Positions 44,399-54,042 of a stretch of 64,000 nt of DNA are shown one piece after another. Numbering within the stretch: position 1 is the first letter of the stretch; each line of letters opens with the position of its first letter. This stretch comes from Xanthomonas sp. 3793. GTDB taxonomy: Bacteria; Pseudomonadota; Gammaproteobacteria; Xanthomonadales; Xanthomonadaceae. Below the pieces are notes generated by a model. It ran no database searches. It was not told the origin of the DNA and saw only the letters and a list, made by a program, of their open reading frames with translations. Where the stretch lies: NCBI RefSeq assembly GCF_024806835.1, contig NZ_JANTYU010000002.1:248001-312000 (forward strand), written 5' to 3'. The position numbers were made by a program, and so were the translations under genes.

Positions 44399-47263
44399 TC
44401 AGGCCTCGGCGTCTTCCTTGTACGCATCCACCGGGATGCAGGCGCACATCACGTTCTTGTCGCCGTAGACGTTGTCCACGCGTGCCACCGGCGGCCAGTA
44501 CTTCTGCTGCTTCAGGCTGGGCAGCGGGAAGGCGGCCAGTTCGCGCGGGTAGGCGTGGGTCCACTCGCTGGCCGACACCTGCGTGGCGGTATGCGGGGCG
44601 TGCTTGAGCGGGTTGTCGTCGCGGTCCAGACGGCCGTCTTCGATGGCGCGGATTTCCTCGCGGATCTGGATCATCGCGTCGATGAAGCGGTCCAGCTCGT
44701 GCTGCGATTCGCTTTCGGTCGGTTCCACCATCAAGGTGCCGGCGACCGGGAAGCTCAGCGTCGGTGCGTGGAAACCGAAGTCGATCAGGCGCTTGGCGAC
44801 ATCTTCGGCGCCGATGCCGCTGGTCTTCTCCAGCGGGCGGATGTCGAGGATGCACTCGTGCGCCACCAGGCCGTTGCGGCCGGTGTACAGCGTCTTGTAG
44901 TGCGGCGCCAGGCGCTTGGCGATGTAGTTGGCGTTGAGCAGGGCCACCTGGGTCGCCTTGCGCAGGCCGGCGCTGCCCATCATGGTCACGTACATCCAGC
45001 TGATCGGCAGGATCGAGGCCGAGCCGTAGCTGGCGGCGCTGACCATGCCGACGTCGCCTTCGCCGCCCAGCGTGCGCGGTAAAAACGGCGCCAGGTGCGA
45101 CTTCACCGCGCACGGGCCCACGCCCGGGCCACCGCCGCCATGCGGAATGCAGAAGGTCTTGTGCAGGTTCAGATGCGACACGTCCGAGCCCCACTTGCCG
45201 GGCTTGGCCACGCCGACCAGGGCATTCATGTTGGCGCCGTCGGTGTAGACCTGGCCGCCATGCGCATGCACGGCTTCGCAGATCGCCACCACGTCCTCTT
45301 CGAACACGCCGTGCGTGGACGGGTAGGTGATCATCAACGCGGCCAGACGCTCTGAGTACTTCTCTGCCTTGGCGCGGATGTCGTCCACGTCCACGTTGCC
45401 GTTGGCATCGCACTTGGTCACGACCACGGTCATGCCGCACATCTGCGCCGAGGCCGGATTGGTGCCGTGCGCCGATTCGGGAATCAGGCAGATATCGCGG
45501 TGCGCCTCACCGCGCGAGCGGTGATAGGCGCGGATCGCCAGTAGGCCGGCGTATTCGCCCTGCGCGCCGGAGTTGGGCTGCAGGCTCACCGCGTCGTAGC
45601 CGGTGCATTCGACCAGCATCGCTTCCAGCTCGTCGATCAACTGCGCGTAACCGGCCGACTGCTCGGCCGGCGCCAGCGGATGGATCGCGCCGAATTCCGG
45701 CCAGGTCACCGGGATCATTTCGGCAGTGGCGTTGAGCTTCATCGTGCAGCTTCCCAGCGGGATCATGGTGCGATCCATCGCCAGGTCCTTGTCGGCCAGC
45801 GAGCGCATGTAGCGCAGCAGTTCGTGTTCGCTGTGGTGGGTGTTGAACACCGGATGGGTCAGGAACGCGCTGCTGCGCAGCAGGCCTTGCGGCAATGCGT
45901 CGGCGGTGGCGGCATCGAGCGCGTCCACATCCGCCTGCGCGCCGAACAACGCGGCCAGTGCGACCACGTCGGCGCGCGTGCTGGTTTCATCCAGGCTGAT
46001 GCCGACCGCTTCGCTGTCGATCGCGCGCAGGTTGATGCCGGCCGCACGTGCTTTGGCGTGGATGGCATCGGCATCGACCGCCTTGACGTGCAAGGTGTCG
46101 AAGAAACGCTCGCCCACAGTGACGCCGGCGCCGCGCAAGGCGGCGGCCAGGATCGTGGCCAGGCGATGGGTGCGCCGCGCGATGCGGGTCAGGCCCTCGG
46201 GGCCGTGGTAGACCGCGTACATCGAGGCCATCACCGCCAGCAGCACCTGCGCGGTGCAGATGTTGGAGGTGGCCTTCTCGCGGCGGATATGTTGTTCGCG
46301 CGTCTGCAGGGTGAGGCGATAGGCCGGGTTGCCGGCGGCATCGATCGACACGCCGATCAGCCGGCCCGGCATCGAGCGCTTGTAGGCATCGCGGCAGGCC
46401 ATGAAGGCCGCATGCGGGCCGCCGAAACCGAACGGCACGCCGAAGCGCTGCGAATTGCCGACCACGATGTCCGCGCCCCACTCGCCGGGTGCGGCGATCA
46501 GGGTCAGCGCCAGCAGGTCGGTGGCCACCGCGACCAGCCCGCCTTGCGCGTGCACCGCATCGGCCAGCGCGGCGTGATCGCCGATGTGTCCGAAGCTGTC
46601 CGGGTACTGCAGCAGCACGCCGAAGCACTCGGCCTGCAGCGCCTCCTCCGGCGTGCCGACGCGCAGCACGATGCCCAGCGGCTCGGCGCGGGTGCGCAGC
46701 AGTTCCAGCGTTTGCGGGTGCACCGCGTCGTGCACGAAGAAGGTCTCCGACTTCGACTTGGCCGAGCGCTTGGCCAGCGTCATCGCTTCGGCCGCGGCGG
46801 TGGCTTCGTCCAGCAGCGAGGCATTGGCGATCTGCATGCCGGTCAGATCTGCGCACAGGGTCTGGAAGTTGATCAGCGCTTCCATGCGGCCCTGCGAAAT
46901 TTCCGCCTGGTACGGCGTGTAGGCGGTGTACCAGGCCGGGTTTTCCAGGATGTTGCGCAGGATCACCTTGGGCGTATGCGTGCCGTAATAGCCCTGGCCG
47001 ATAAAGGTGCGCTGCACCTGGTTCTTGCTGGCGATGGCGCGGATCTTGGCCAGCGCCTCTTCTTCGGTGATCGCCTCGGGCAGCGCCAGCGCCGCAGGCG
47101 ACTTGATGTTGCCCGGCACGATGGCGTCGGTCAGCGCATCCAGCGAGGCGTGGCCGACCACGCCCAGCATCTGTGCGATTTCTGCGTCGTTGGGGCCGAT
47201 ATGGCGTTCGACGAACGCACTGTGGTGTTCGAGGTCGCGCAGGGAAGACGTGGTCTGGGACAT
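44399..47263 (-). CDS. gcvP: Glycine dehydrogenase (decarboxylating), P protein of the glycine cleavage system
   Basis: The protein has 954 residues from the ATG giving [20 protein letters not shown]. The frame stays open upstream into the riboswitch, but this N-terminus matches the family. It is a full-length homodimeric-type P protein: N-terminal half with [21 protein letters not shown]-terminal half with the pyridoxal-phosphate lysine in [19 protein letters not shown]. It decarboxylates glycine and passes the aminomethyl group to the lipoyl H protein. gcvT and gcvH are not adjacent. Expression is under a tandem glycine riboswitch and ends at a strong terminator. Confidence 0.96.
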   Translation of the reverse strand: MSQTTSSLRDLEHHSAFVERHIGPNDAEIAQMLGVVGHASLDALTDAIVPGNIKSPAALALPEAITEEEALAKIRAIASKNQVQRTFIGQGYYGTHTPKVILRNILENPAWYTAYTPYQAEISQGRMEALINFQTLCADLTGMQIANASLLDEATAAAEAMTLAKRSAKSKSETFFVHDAVHPQTLELLRTRAEPLGIVLRVGTPEEALQAECFGVLLQYPDSFGHIGDHAALADAVHAQGGLVAVATDLLALTLIAAPGEWGADIVVGNSQRFGVPFGFGGPHAAFMACRDAYKRSMPGRLIGVSIDAAGNPAYRLTLQTREQHIRREKATSNICTAQVLLAVMASMYAVYHGPEGLTRIARRTHRLATILAAALRGAGVTVGERFFDTLHVKAVDADAIHAKARAAGINLRAIDSEAVGISLDETSTRADVVALAALFGAQADVDALDAATADALPQGLLRSSAFLTHPVFNTHHSEHELLRYMRSLADKDLAMDRTMIPLGSCTMKLNATAEMIPVTWPEFGAIHPLAPAEQSAGYAQLIDELEAMLVECTGYDAVSLQPNSGAQGEYAGLLAIRAYHRSRGEAHRDICLIPESAHGTNPASAQMCGMTVVVTKCDANGNVDVDDIRAKAEKYSERLAALMITYPSTHGVFEEDVVAICEAVHAHGGQVYTDGANMNALVGVAKPGKWGSDVSHLNLHKTFCIPHGGGGPGVGPCAVKSHLAPFLPRTLGGEGDVGMVSAASYGSASILPISWMYVTMMGSAGLRKATQVALLNANYIAKRLAPHYKTLYTGRNGLVAHECILDIRPLEKTSGIGAEDVAKRLIDFGFHAPTLSFPVAGTLMVEPTESESQHELDRFIDAMIQIREEIRAIEDGRLDRDDNPLKHAPHTATQVSASEWTHAYPRELAAFPLPSLKQQKYWPPVARVDNVYGDKNVMCACIPVDAYKEDAEA

Positions 47264-47366
47264 GGCGGGCATCCGGGGCAGGGGGCAGACGAATGGTCGA
47301 CAGCCACCGAACCGGGGTGACGCGCGCAGCGCATCACCTCCTGTCGCAGCGACAGTCTTCCTCGCG

Positions 47367-47550
47367 CCCCTCTGTCCTTTTGCCTGAGAGTTTAAGAATG
47401 CGGCATGGCGCTGGGCCTGCCTGCGTTCCGTGCCCCTTCGGCGCCGGCATCGGCCGGTCTCTCCAGAGTTGTACTGCGGATGGTATCGGGCCTGAGCGAT
47501 TACGGGCTGTTGCGCCTTCGGCAGCGGCAGTGCCGCTTCTCCCACCGTGT
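47367..47550 (-). promoter_or_regulatory. Tandem glycine riboswitch upstream of gcvP
   Basis: Read on the minus strand, aptamer 1 has GGTGGGAGAAGCGG, GCCGAAGGCGCAAC and CGCTCAGGCCCGATACC. After a short linker, aptamer 2 has CTGGAGAGACCGGC, GCCGAAGGGGCACGG and AACTCTCAGGCAAAAGGACA. These are the conserved blocks of the glycine class. The element ends about 100 bases before the gcvP start. Next downstream come a six-pair hairpin (CTGTCG-CTG-CGACAG) and AGGAGGTG, which may form the expression platform. No intrinsic terminator is visible, so control could be translational. In the family glycine binding turns gcv genes on. Confidence 0.93.
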
Positions 47551-47560
47551 TGCCGGGGCG

Positions 47561-47566
47561 ATTATA
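47561..47566 (-). promoter_or_regulatory. Putative -10 box of gcvP transcript
   Basis: A perfect TATAAT on the minus strand lies 10 bases before the first riboswitch aptamer, so transcription would start right at the aptamer. No good -35 box is seen at the right distance. Confidence 0.6.
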
Positions 47567-47745
47567 GCGTGGGTGCATGCCGCCGGCGCATCCAGCGGGC
47601 CAGGCCTGCGCAGGCTGCCGCACTTGCGTTCGCTTAACCTTGCAACGGCGAGCGCCTATCATCGACGCCCTTGTGCCCATCCCGACACTGGCCCCAGGCC
47701 AGCGCCGGCGTGCGTCCCCCGATGCACCACGTTTCGGATCCCTGC

Positions 47746-48999
47746 ATGACCCCCACCACGCCTTCCACCCGTCGCATGGCGCTGCTGCTCGCCGGGCTGG
47801 CGATGTTCGGTCCGTTTTCCATCGACACCATCTTCCCGGCGTTCTCGCGGCTCAGCCGCAGCCTGGCGGTGGACCAGGTGGCGATCCAGCAGACCATCAG
47901 CATCTACCTGCTGGCCTACGGGGTGATGAGCATCGCGCACGGGCCGCTGTCCGATGCTTGGGGCCGCAAGCGGGTGATCCTGGGCGGGCTGGTGCTGTTC
48001 ATCGCCGGCTCGATCGGCTGCGCCCTGTCGCAGGATCTGCCCACGCTGCTGGCATTCCGCGCGCTGCAAGGCCTGTCGGCCGGCGTGGGGATGATCGTCG
48101 GGCGGGCAGTGATCCGCGACCTGTTCCATGGCCCGGATGCGCAGCGGCTGATGAGCCAGGTCTCGATGATCTTCGGCATCGCGCCGGCGATCGCGCCGAT
48201 CATCGGCGGCTGGATCCTGCTCAGCGGCGCTGGCTGGCCGCTGATTTTCTGGTTTCTGGTGGTGTTTGGACTGGTACTGCTCATCGCGACCATGACCTGG
48301 CTGCCGGAGACCCACCCGGTGGAGGCGCGCACGCCGCTGCAGCTCAAGCGCTTGCTGCACGACTACGTACGGATCGGCTTCAACCCGCGCTTCCAGCGCC
48401 TGGCGGCGGCCGGTGCGTTCAATTTCGCCGGCATCTTCCTGTACATCGCCTCCGCGCCGGTGCTGATCATGCAGCACCTGCATCTGGGCGAAGGCGACTT
48501 TGCCTGGTTGTTCATTCCCACCATCGGCGGAATGACGCTGGGTTCGTTTTTGTCAGGGCGCATGGCCGGCCAGATGAACCCGGTGCGGCAGATCCGCATC
48601 GGCTTCATCTGCTGCGGCGTGGCGGCGCTGGCCAACCTGGGCTACACCATGGCGGCGGCGCAGATCGCGCTGCCGTGGGCGGTGCTGCCGATCTTCCTGG
48701 CCGGGGTCGGCATGGCGTTGATCTTCCCGATCCTGGCGCTGGCGGTGCTGGACATGTACCCGCAGCAGCGCGGCCTGGCCTCGTCGCTGCAGGCCTTTAC
48801 CCAGCTCATGACCAATACGGTGGTGGCCGGGGTGCTGTCGCCGCTGCTGAGTGAACACCCGCGGCATCTGGCGATCGGCATGACCGGTTTTTTCCTGCTG
48901 GGCTGGCTATTCTGGCGCTGGGAGCGCCGCAGCGGCCGCCGTCTGCGGCACCGCCAGGCCACCGAGGCAGTGCCGCTGGAGCCGGCCGACCATCTTTGA
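47746..48999 (+). CDS. Bcr/CflA family multidrug efflux MFS transporter
   Basis: The protein has 417 residues with 12 predicted membrane helices. The MFS loop motif is [16 protein letters not shown] (residues about 63-78); [21 protein letters not shown] in helix 4-5 is typical of drug:H+ antiporters of the Bcr/CflA group. Substrates known for the family include bicyclomycin and sulfonamides. The ATG at 47746 gives a short cytoplasmic N-terminus ([20 protein letters not shown]); an in-frame ATG lies eight codons earlier. It is divergent from gcvP, with the small conserved gene 19 bases downstream. Confidence 0.9.
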   Translation: MTPTTPSTRRMALLLAGLAMFGPFSIDTIFPAFSRLSRSLAVDQVAIQQTISIYLLAYGVMSIAHGPLSDAWGRKRVILGGLVLFIAGSIGCALSQDLPTLLAFRALQGLSAGVGMIVGRAVIRDLFHGPDAQRLMSQVSMIFGIAPAIAPIIGGWILLSGAGWPLIFWFLVVFGLVLLIATMTWLPETHPVEARTPLQLKRLLHDYVRIGFNPRFQRLAAAGAFNFAGIFLYIASAPVLIMQHLHLGEGDFAWLFIPTIGGMTLGSFLSGRMAGQMNPVRQIRIGFICCGVAALANLGYTMAAAQIALPWAVLPIFLAGVGMALIFPILALAVLDMYPQQRGLASSLQAFTQLMTNTVVAGVLSPLLSEHPRHLAIGMTGFFLLGWLFWRWERRSGRRLRHRQATEAVPLEPADHL

Positions 49000-49018
49000 C
49001 CCCTACACAGGAGCCCGC

Positions 49019-49423
49019 ATGTCCACCGATTCCAAGTTGCGCCGCGATGCCCGCAAGCGTGCCGCCGAGCGCCAGCGCAACCAGGTCGCCGCCAAGGCCA
49101 CGGCCGAATCGCCGATCGAGGCGCATGCCGAACTGCGCGACCAGCAACGCACGCTGCTGGCCGGCATCGTCCGTCGCGACGGCGAATGGGTGCTGGGCAT
49201 GGACGGCCGCATCGCTGGCGAGAGCACCAGCGCCGCGCAGGTGTTGACGCTGATCATGCGCGCCGCCGAACTGCACGAGCGCCAGGGCACCCCCGTGCGC
49301 CTGACCTATTCGGACGCGCTCAAGGATGCCGCGCATGCGGAGGCCCAGGCCGGTGGCATGGAGTTCGAGCAGTTCAAGGCCAGGTTGAGCGAACGCTTGC
49401 AGGGCGGCGCGAAGCTCAACTGA
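49019..49423 (+). CDS. Small conserved hypothetical protein
   Basis: The 134-residue cytoplasmic protein has a basic, Arg/Lys/Ala-rich N-terminus (SKLRRDARKRAAERQRNQVA) that could bind nucleic acid (inference), then a compact segment (QQRTLLAGIVRRDGEWVLGM, STSAAQVLTLIMRAAELHER, FEQFKARLSERLQ). No known domain is recognised. AGGAG lies six bases before the ATG, and it starts 19 bases after the efflux gene, so it is probably co-transcribed. Confidence 0.8.
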   Translation: MSTDSKLRRDARKRAAERQRNQVAAKATAESPIEAHAELRDQQRTLLAGIVRRDGEWVLGMDGRIAGESTSAAQVLTLIMRAAELHERQGTPVRLTYSDALKDAAHAEAQAGGMEFEQFKARLSERLQGGAKLN

Positions 49424-49822
49424 GTCGCCCCCGCGGCGTGCCTTCGCCGGCCCGGGGGACGTGGCGTTGTGGATGGATCAATCGGGCTGCCGTGCCTGCG
49501 GGCCTGTAGCAGGTCGGCCCGGCTTTGGCGGGTAGGCGCTGCGCTGCAGATGCGTGGCGCAGCGTCACCGGCGCGCCAGCCGATCAGCGTCCCCGACCCG
49601 GTACGCTGGGCCAACACCGCCGGTTGGCCACACTTGCGATCGAGCTCTTTCGATCTGCAAAGTCGGTGCGACTGAGCGCGGCTGGCACGACGTGGCGAGC
49701 AGTCGTCAGGTGGGCGCGGAGGAGCCGGCGTGTACGAGTGGGTCCATGCCGCGCCGAACACCGGCCGTGCCCGTCTGGCGGTGAGCACCGCGGGTTCGTT
49801 GGCTGCGCACAGGTGCGCCGTC
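49424..49822. other. Intergenic region with a dispersed repeat
   Basis: These 399 bases lie between the small conserved gene and the convergent effector candidate. Copy 3 of the dispersed repeat occupies 49682-49791. No immunity-type lipoprotein or other gene is visible here. Confidence 0.6.
49682..49791 (+). repeat. Dispersed intergenic repeat, copy 3
   Basis: CTGGCACGACGTGGCGAGCA begins the copy, which continues with GGAGCCGGCGTGTACGAGTG and ends in CCCGTCTGGCGGTGAGCACC. It aligns in order with the copy at 33665-33790. It lies immediately after the stop codon side of the effector gene. Confidence 0.65.
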
Positions 49823-51757
49823 TCAGCGCGCCTGTGCCTGCCGCTGCGTTTCCTGCTGCGACACCTGCGCCTGCGCCGCGGCATCGCGCTGCGTGCCGGT
49901 TTCCAGCGCCTGCAGGCGTTGCAGGCTGGCTGCGACGGGCTCCTCCTGCACGGCCTTGGCATCGAAGCTGCCCCGCAGATGCGCAGGCGAGTCGAGTGCT
50001 CCCTGCACCACGAAGCCACGTGCAGGATCGTTGCCGAGCAGCACGTGATCGACCCGCTGCAAGCCATTCTCGCGTGCGGCCACCACCGACCCCAGGGCCA
50101 GGCGTTCGCTGTCCATCCCGGCTGCCGGGCCCGGTGCCGCTTGCAGGCGCCCCACGGCCGCAGTGCATTGCTGCAGCAGGGCATGATCCGGGTGCGTTGC
50201 ATCGCGCGGGTCCGGGAGCGCCGGGGCGGCCTCGGTCGGTCGCGGCAGGACGGTGGCATCGATACGCTGCAGCTGGCCGTCGTACGTGCCGTCGGCGCCG
50301 TCGGCGATGCGCTGCAACCGCTCGGCGAACGCATAAGGCGATCCACCCACGTTGCGGGCCATCGCGATCGCAAACTGCTCGGGCGACTGCGCCGGGGCGT
50401 TGCGATCGCCGACCAGCGAGGTCAGGGAGCTGCCGCCGATCCTGCTGGCGTCGACGCTGGCGCGGGTCTGCTCCAGCAGCGCCTGCATCTGCACCTCGTT
50501 GAATTCCAGCGTGGTCTTCTGTCCTGGTGCGATCGCGCCGGTGCCCGTCATCTCGCCGTTCAACGCGCTGTTGAGGGTCTGCGCGATCGCCTTTTCCTCG
50601 CTGGCCTCGTTGCGCCCGCCCAGGCGCTGCAACAGGCCCGGCGCGGCCACATCGCCATCGATCTGGAAACGGTAGCTGCGCTGGTCCACGCGTTCGGTCT
50701 GATTGCCGTCGTACTGGCGCACGATCGTCAGCGGCACGTTGTCGCCGTATTGCAGCTGTTGCACCAGGGTGTAGCCATCCTGGCCCGGCGTGCTGATGCG
50801 TACCTGGCTGCCTTGGTTGCGGTTGCCGGCGACATCGGCGCTGAGCGGGCCCAGTTCCAGCTGCAGACGCTGCTGCGAGCTGAAATTGATCCGCTCCAGC
50901 GTCTGCATCTCATCGACGCCGGGCACGCCCGGTGCAAGCCTGCCCTCGCGCACGAATTGGCCCATGGCCGCGCGTGCGCGCGGATCGGCCAGGTCGAACT
51001 GCGCGCTGTGCACCTGCGACTGGCCCAGGGAGTCGGCGCGCCCGAGCAGTGCCTGCGCCGGTCCGGCCTTGACGCCAAGCGCATTCACCGCCTCGATGGC
51101 CGCGTTCGGCCCGGTCACCACGCGCACATGGCGCTCGTCGACGCGCTCGATCATGTAGCTGCGGCCGCTGGCTTCGGTGATCTGGCTCTGCGCGGTCAGC
51201 GATCGCAGGCTCGCCGAGGATTCGCGCTGTACGAAGGTCTGGGTATCCATCACCGCGCGTGCGCCGATCGGAAGGCTTTCCGGCTGCAGTGGATTGACCT
51301 GTCTGGCGGCCTCCAGCGGCTGGTCGACACCGGGCAGCGTCAGTGCGTAGCGCATGCGCTGCCCGGCACTGGCGCCGGCCTCGATGCTCAGCTTGCTGTC
51401 GCCAAGCTTGGACTGCAGGCTTTGCTGCAGGCCGGTCTGCGCGTCGGCCTCGAGGCTGAAGGTGGTGGTCTTGGCATCGGCATCGCTGAGAACGCCTGCA
51501 CTCAGCGAGCCGCCGTGGCGCAGGCTGGTCTCGCCCAGCGGCTGCGTCAGGCTGCCATTGCCCTGCTCGCTGGTCTGCGCATACTTGACCGACTGCTCTG
51601 CCGGGTTGACCGAAACGGTGGCGCTTCCCAACTCCGCCGCGTACTCGCTGTTGGGGCTGCTGTAGGTCGGGTCGAATGCGCGATCGTTGGCATCGTCGAT
51701 GAACTGCGTATTGCGGTCCACATCGCGCACGTCCGGGCCGGTGGAGGCATTGCTCAT
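49823..51757 (-). CDS. Putative type IV secretion effector with C-terminal XVIPCD
   Basis: The protein has 644 residues. The last about 120 residues match the XVIPCD, the signal recognised by VirD4 of the antibacterial Xanthomonas T4SS: DPRDATHPDHALLQQC, VGRLQ, DSERLALGSVVAARENGLQR, VDHVLLGNDPARGFVVQGAL, DSPAHLRGSFDA, and a Gln-rich tail (VSQQETQRQAQAR). The N-terminal about 500 residues have no signal peptide and no domain I recognise; they are rich in Gln, Ala and beta-strand-like repeats and would carry the toxic activity. Immunity genes usually flank such effectors, but none is seen on either side. Direction and lack of operon partners suggest a single gene. Confidence 0.85.
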   Translation of the reverse strand: MSNASTGPDVRDVDRNTQFIDDANDRAFDPTYSSPNSEYAAELGSATVSVNPAEQSVKYAQTSEQGNGSLTQPLGETSLRHGGSLSAGVLSDADAKTTTFSLEADAQTGLQQSLQSKLGDSKLSIEAGASAGQRMRYALTLPGVDQPLEAARQVNPLQPESLPIGARAVMDTQTFVQRESSASLRSLTAQSQITEASGRSYMIERVDERHVRVVTGPNAAIEAVNALGVKAGPAQALLGRADSLGQSQVHSAQFDLADPRARAAMGQFVREGRLAPGVPGVDEMQTLERINFSSQQRLQLELGPLSADVAGNRNQGSQVRISTPGQDGYTLVQQLQYGDNVPLTIVRQYDGNQTERVDQRSYRFQIDGDVAAPGLLQRLGGRNEASEEKAIAQTLNSALNGEMTGTGAIAPGQKTTLEFNEVQMQALLEQTRASVDASRIGGSSLTSLVGDRNAPAQSPEQFAIAMARNVGGSPYAFAERLQRIADGADGTYDGQLQRIDATVLPRPTEAAPALPDPRDATHPDHALLQQCTAAVGRLQAAPGPAAGMDSERLALGSVVAARENGLQRVDHVLLGNDPARGFVVQGALDSPAHLRGSFDAKAVQEEPVAASLQRLQALETGTQRDAAAQAQVSQQETQRQAQAR

Positions 51758-51888
51758 TGGATGCTTCCTGCATGCTGCGGCTGCGCAGCGGGCGCGCAGT
51801 ATATCGCCAGCGTTTTAGGCGTTTATCAAGGGAATGTTATGCGGCGGCCGAGGCGACGGCCGTCGCATGTCGTAGCGAAATCGGCGCC

Positions 51889-53907
51889 TCAGTGCAGCGT
51901 GGCAGGCGCAGGCGCGTTGTTCGCGGCAGCAGGCGCAGTGGCTTGCCAGCCGCACAATTGGCCTTGATTTTGCTGCTTGAGCCATTCGCTCATCGGTGCG
52001 AAATATTCCAGCATCGGGCCGGCGTCGAGTTTTTCGTTGCCGGTGAGTTCCTTCAGCGTGGTCTGCCAGGGCTGGCTCGATCCACGTTGCAACATCGACC
52101 AGAATTTCTGTCCGGCGTCCTTGTTGCCGTAGAAGCTGCACTCGTACAACGGGCCTTGCTGCCCGGCCGCATCGCACAGGCCCTTGTAAAACTGGAACTG
52201 CAGGATATGCGCCAGAAAATAGCGCGTGTACGGCGTATTGCCCGGCACGTGGTATTTGGCGCCGGCATCGAAGAACTCTTCGCCGCGCGGGGTCACCGGC
52301 GCCACGCCCTGGTATTTGGCTTTCAGTTCCCACCAGGCCTGGTTGTAGCGCTCGGGCGGAATCGAGCCATCGAACACGCCCCAGCGCCAGCGGTCGATCA
52401 TCAAACCGAACGGCAGGAAGGCAACCTTGCTCAAGGCCATGCGCATCTGCGAATTGATCAAAGCTTCGCGCCCGGCCTGCTGTTCGCCGACCATGCCGAT
52501 CGACTGCAGATACCTGGGCGTCATCGCCAAGACGATAGTGTCGCCGATCGCTTCGTGGAAGCCGTCGTTGGCGCCGTTCTGGAACAGCGGCGGCAGCGGG
52601 TTGTAGGCCAGGTCGTAATAGATGTGGCCGAGCTCGTGATAGATGGTGGTGAAGTCTTCTTCGGTGGGCTTGATGCACATCTTGGTACGCACATCTGCGC
52701 CGATGTTCTGGTTCGGTTCGCCGCCCATGTTCATGTCCCATGCGCTGGCATGACAGACCACATCGCGGTCCAGGGGCTTGATGAACTGCGAGCGTTGCCA
52801 ATAGGTGTCGGGCAGCTTGGGCATGCCCAGCGACGTGTAGAAATCCTGCGCGCGCTCGGTCATCTGTCGGGCGGTGCGCAGTTGCGCCTCGCGCTCGGCA
52901 TTGAAGCGTGCGGCCGTCCCGCCGTCGCCACCGGTGTTGCGCGCCAGCACCGCGCTCAGGTTGCCCTGGTACTGTTTTTCCAGCGCAGAAGTGATGTCCA
53001 GATCGCCGGCGCCGGGGTAGGGCTGCAGCAGATCCCACAGATTGCTCCAGTCCTGCTGCCACATATTGCCCATCAGATGCGCGGGCAACAGGCCGCCGGC
53101 CAGCTCGCCCTTGTCCTTGCCGTATTGCGTATCCAGCTTGCCGCGCGCGTAGCACTGCAGCTGCGCATACAGCGGCTTGACCTGCTCCCACAACCGGTCG
53201 GTCTCGCTGGCCAGTTGTGCCGGCGGCATGTCGTAGCCGCTGCGCCACATCACCCCGACATCGGCAAAGCCATTGCCGCGCGCACCTTCGTTGGCCAGCT
53301 CGACAAAGCGCTGGTAATCCTTGCGCATCGGCTGGGCGGTGTCATGCCAGCCCTGCCAGGCATCGAGTTGTTCGTTGTAGTCGCGGCTGCTGGCCAGCAC
53401 CTGTTCCAGCTCGCCGAGCTGGCGGCAACGGCGTTGTTCGCCATCGCCCACGCAGTAGCTTCCTGCGCCGTAGTCGCCTTCCATCTTGGCGGCGATGCGG
53501 GTGAGTTCGGCAAGCTTGGCCGGGTCGCGCGGTGCCGGCAGGGCGCTCATCAGCTTGAGCAGCTGCAGTGCGCGTGCGCTGTCGGCCGACATCGGCGTGC
53601 CGGCGTAGTGCCTGGATTGTTCGATCCAGCGATCCAGCTGCGCCAGCGAACGCTCGTTGGCCTTGGCCGCCAGCAGCTGCGAGTCGCCGTTGATATAGGT
53701 CGAGGACAGCCACTGCGCGGCAGTGACTTCCGGGTAGGCGGCCTTGTACTCGGCGCTGATGCGCGCAACGAATTGGTCGGCGCTTTCGGCAGGCGCGGCC
53801 TTGGTCGCGGCCGGTGTGGCCGGCGGCGCGGCGTCCTTGCGGCAGGCCGACAGCGATAACGTGCCGGCGGCGACAGCCAGTGCCAGCAACAGCAGACGAG
53901 GATTCAC
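51889..53907 (-). CDS. M2 family peptidyl-dipeptidase (ACE-like), lipoprotein
   Basis: The protein has 672 residues. The signal RLLLLALAVAAGTLSLSAC has a lipobox Cys at 22. The zinc site is HELGH in TTIYHELGHIYYDLAYN, with the third ligand Glu in GFHEAIGDTI, as in angiotensin-converting enzyme. Other ACE signatures include CHASAWDMNMGGEPNQNIGA and the C-terminal FQFYKGLCDAAG. A bacterial ACE homologue of this type has been characterised from Xanthomonas. It removes dipeptides from the C-terminus of oligopeptides in the periplasm. Monocistronic. Confidence 0.93.
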   Translation of the reverse strand: MNPRLLLLALAVAAGTLSLSACRKDAAPPATPAATKAAPAESADQFVARISAEYKAAYPEVTAAQWLSSTYINGDSQLLAAKANERSLAQLDRWIEQSRHYAGTPMSADSARALQLLKLMSALPAPRDPAKLAELTRIAAKMEGDYGAGSYCVGDGEQRRCRQLGELEQVLASSRDYNEQLDAWQGWHDTAQPMRKDYQRFVELANEGARGNGFADVGVMWRSGYDMPPAQLASETDRLWEQVKPLYAQLQCYARGKLDTQYGKDKGELAGGLLPAHLMGNMWQQDWSNLWDLLQPYPGAGDLDITSALEKQYQGNLSAVLARNTGGDGGTAARFNAEREAQLRTARQMTERAQDFYTSLGMPKLPDTYWQRSQFIKPLDRDVVCHASAWDMNMGGEPNQNIGADVRTKMCIKPTEEDFTTIYHELGHIYYDLAYNPLPPLFQNGANDGFHEAIGDTIVLAMTPRYLQSIGMVGEQQAGREALINSQMRMALSKVAFLPFGLMIDRWRWGVFDGSIPPERYNQAWWELKAKYQGVAPVTPRGEEFFDAGAKYHVPGNTPYTRYFLAHILQFQFYKGLCDAAGQQGPLYECSFYGNKDAGQKFWSMLQRGSSQPWQTTLKELTGNEKLDAGPMLEYFAPMSEWLKQQNQGQLCGWQATAPAAANNAPAPATLH

Positions 53908-54042
53908 GGGTGGTCCTTGCGGTGAAGTCCGGCGAAGGCTAGAGCGCGCGAGGCTTCAGGGCAAGCAGTGTTCAAGGCAAGCGGTGCCGCTGCCGCTGCC
54001 GCGCAGCGGCGGCCGATCCCGCCGCTGGCGGTGCCAAAACGC

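Noticed and set aside
47131-47334. Small gene starting at ATG 47334 after the AGGAGG site
   Set aside because: The spacing to AGGAGG is too short, the product is Pro/Cys-rich without motifs and it overlaps gcvP in another frame; kept only as a possible leader in the riboswitch finding.
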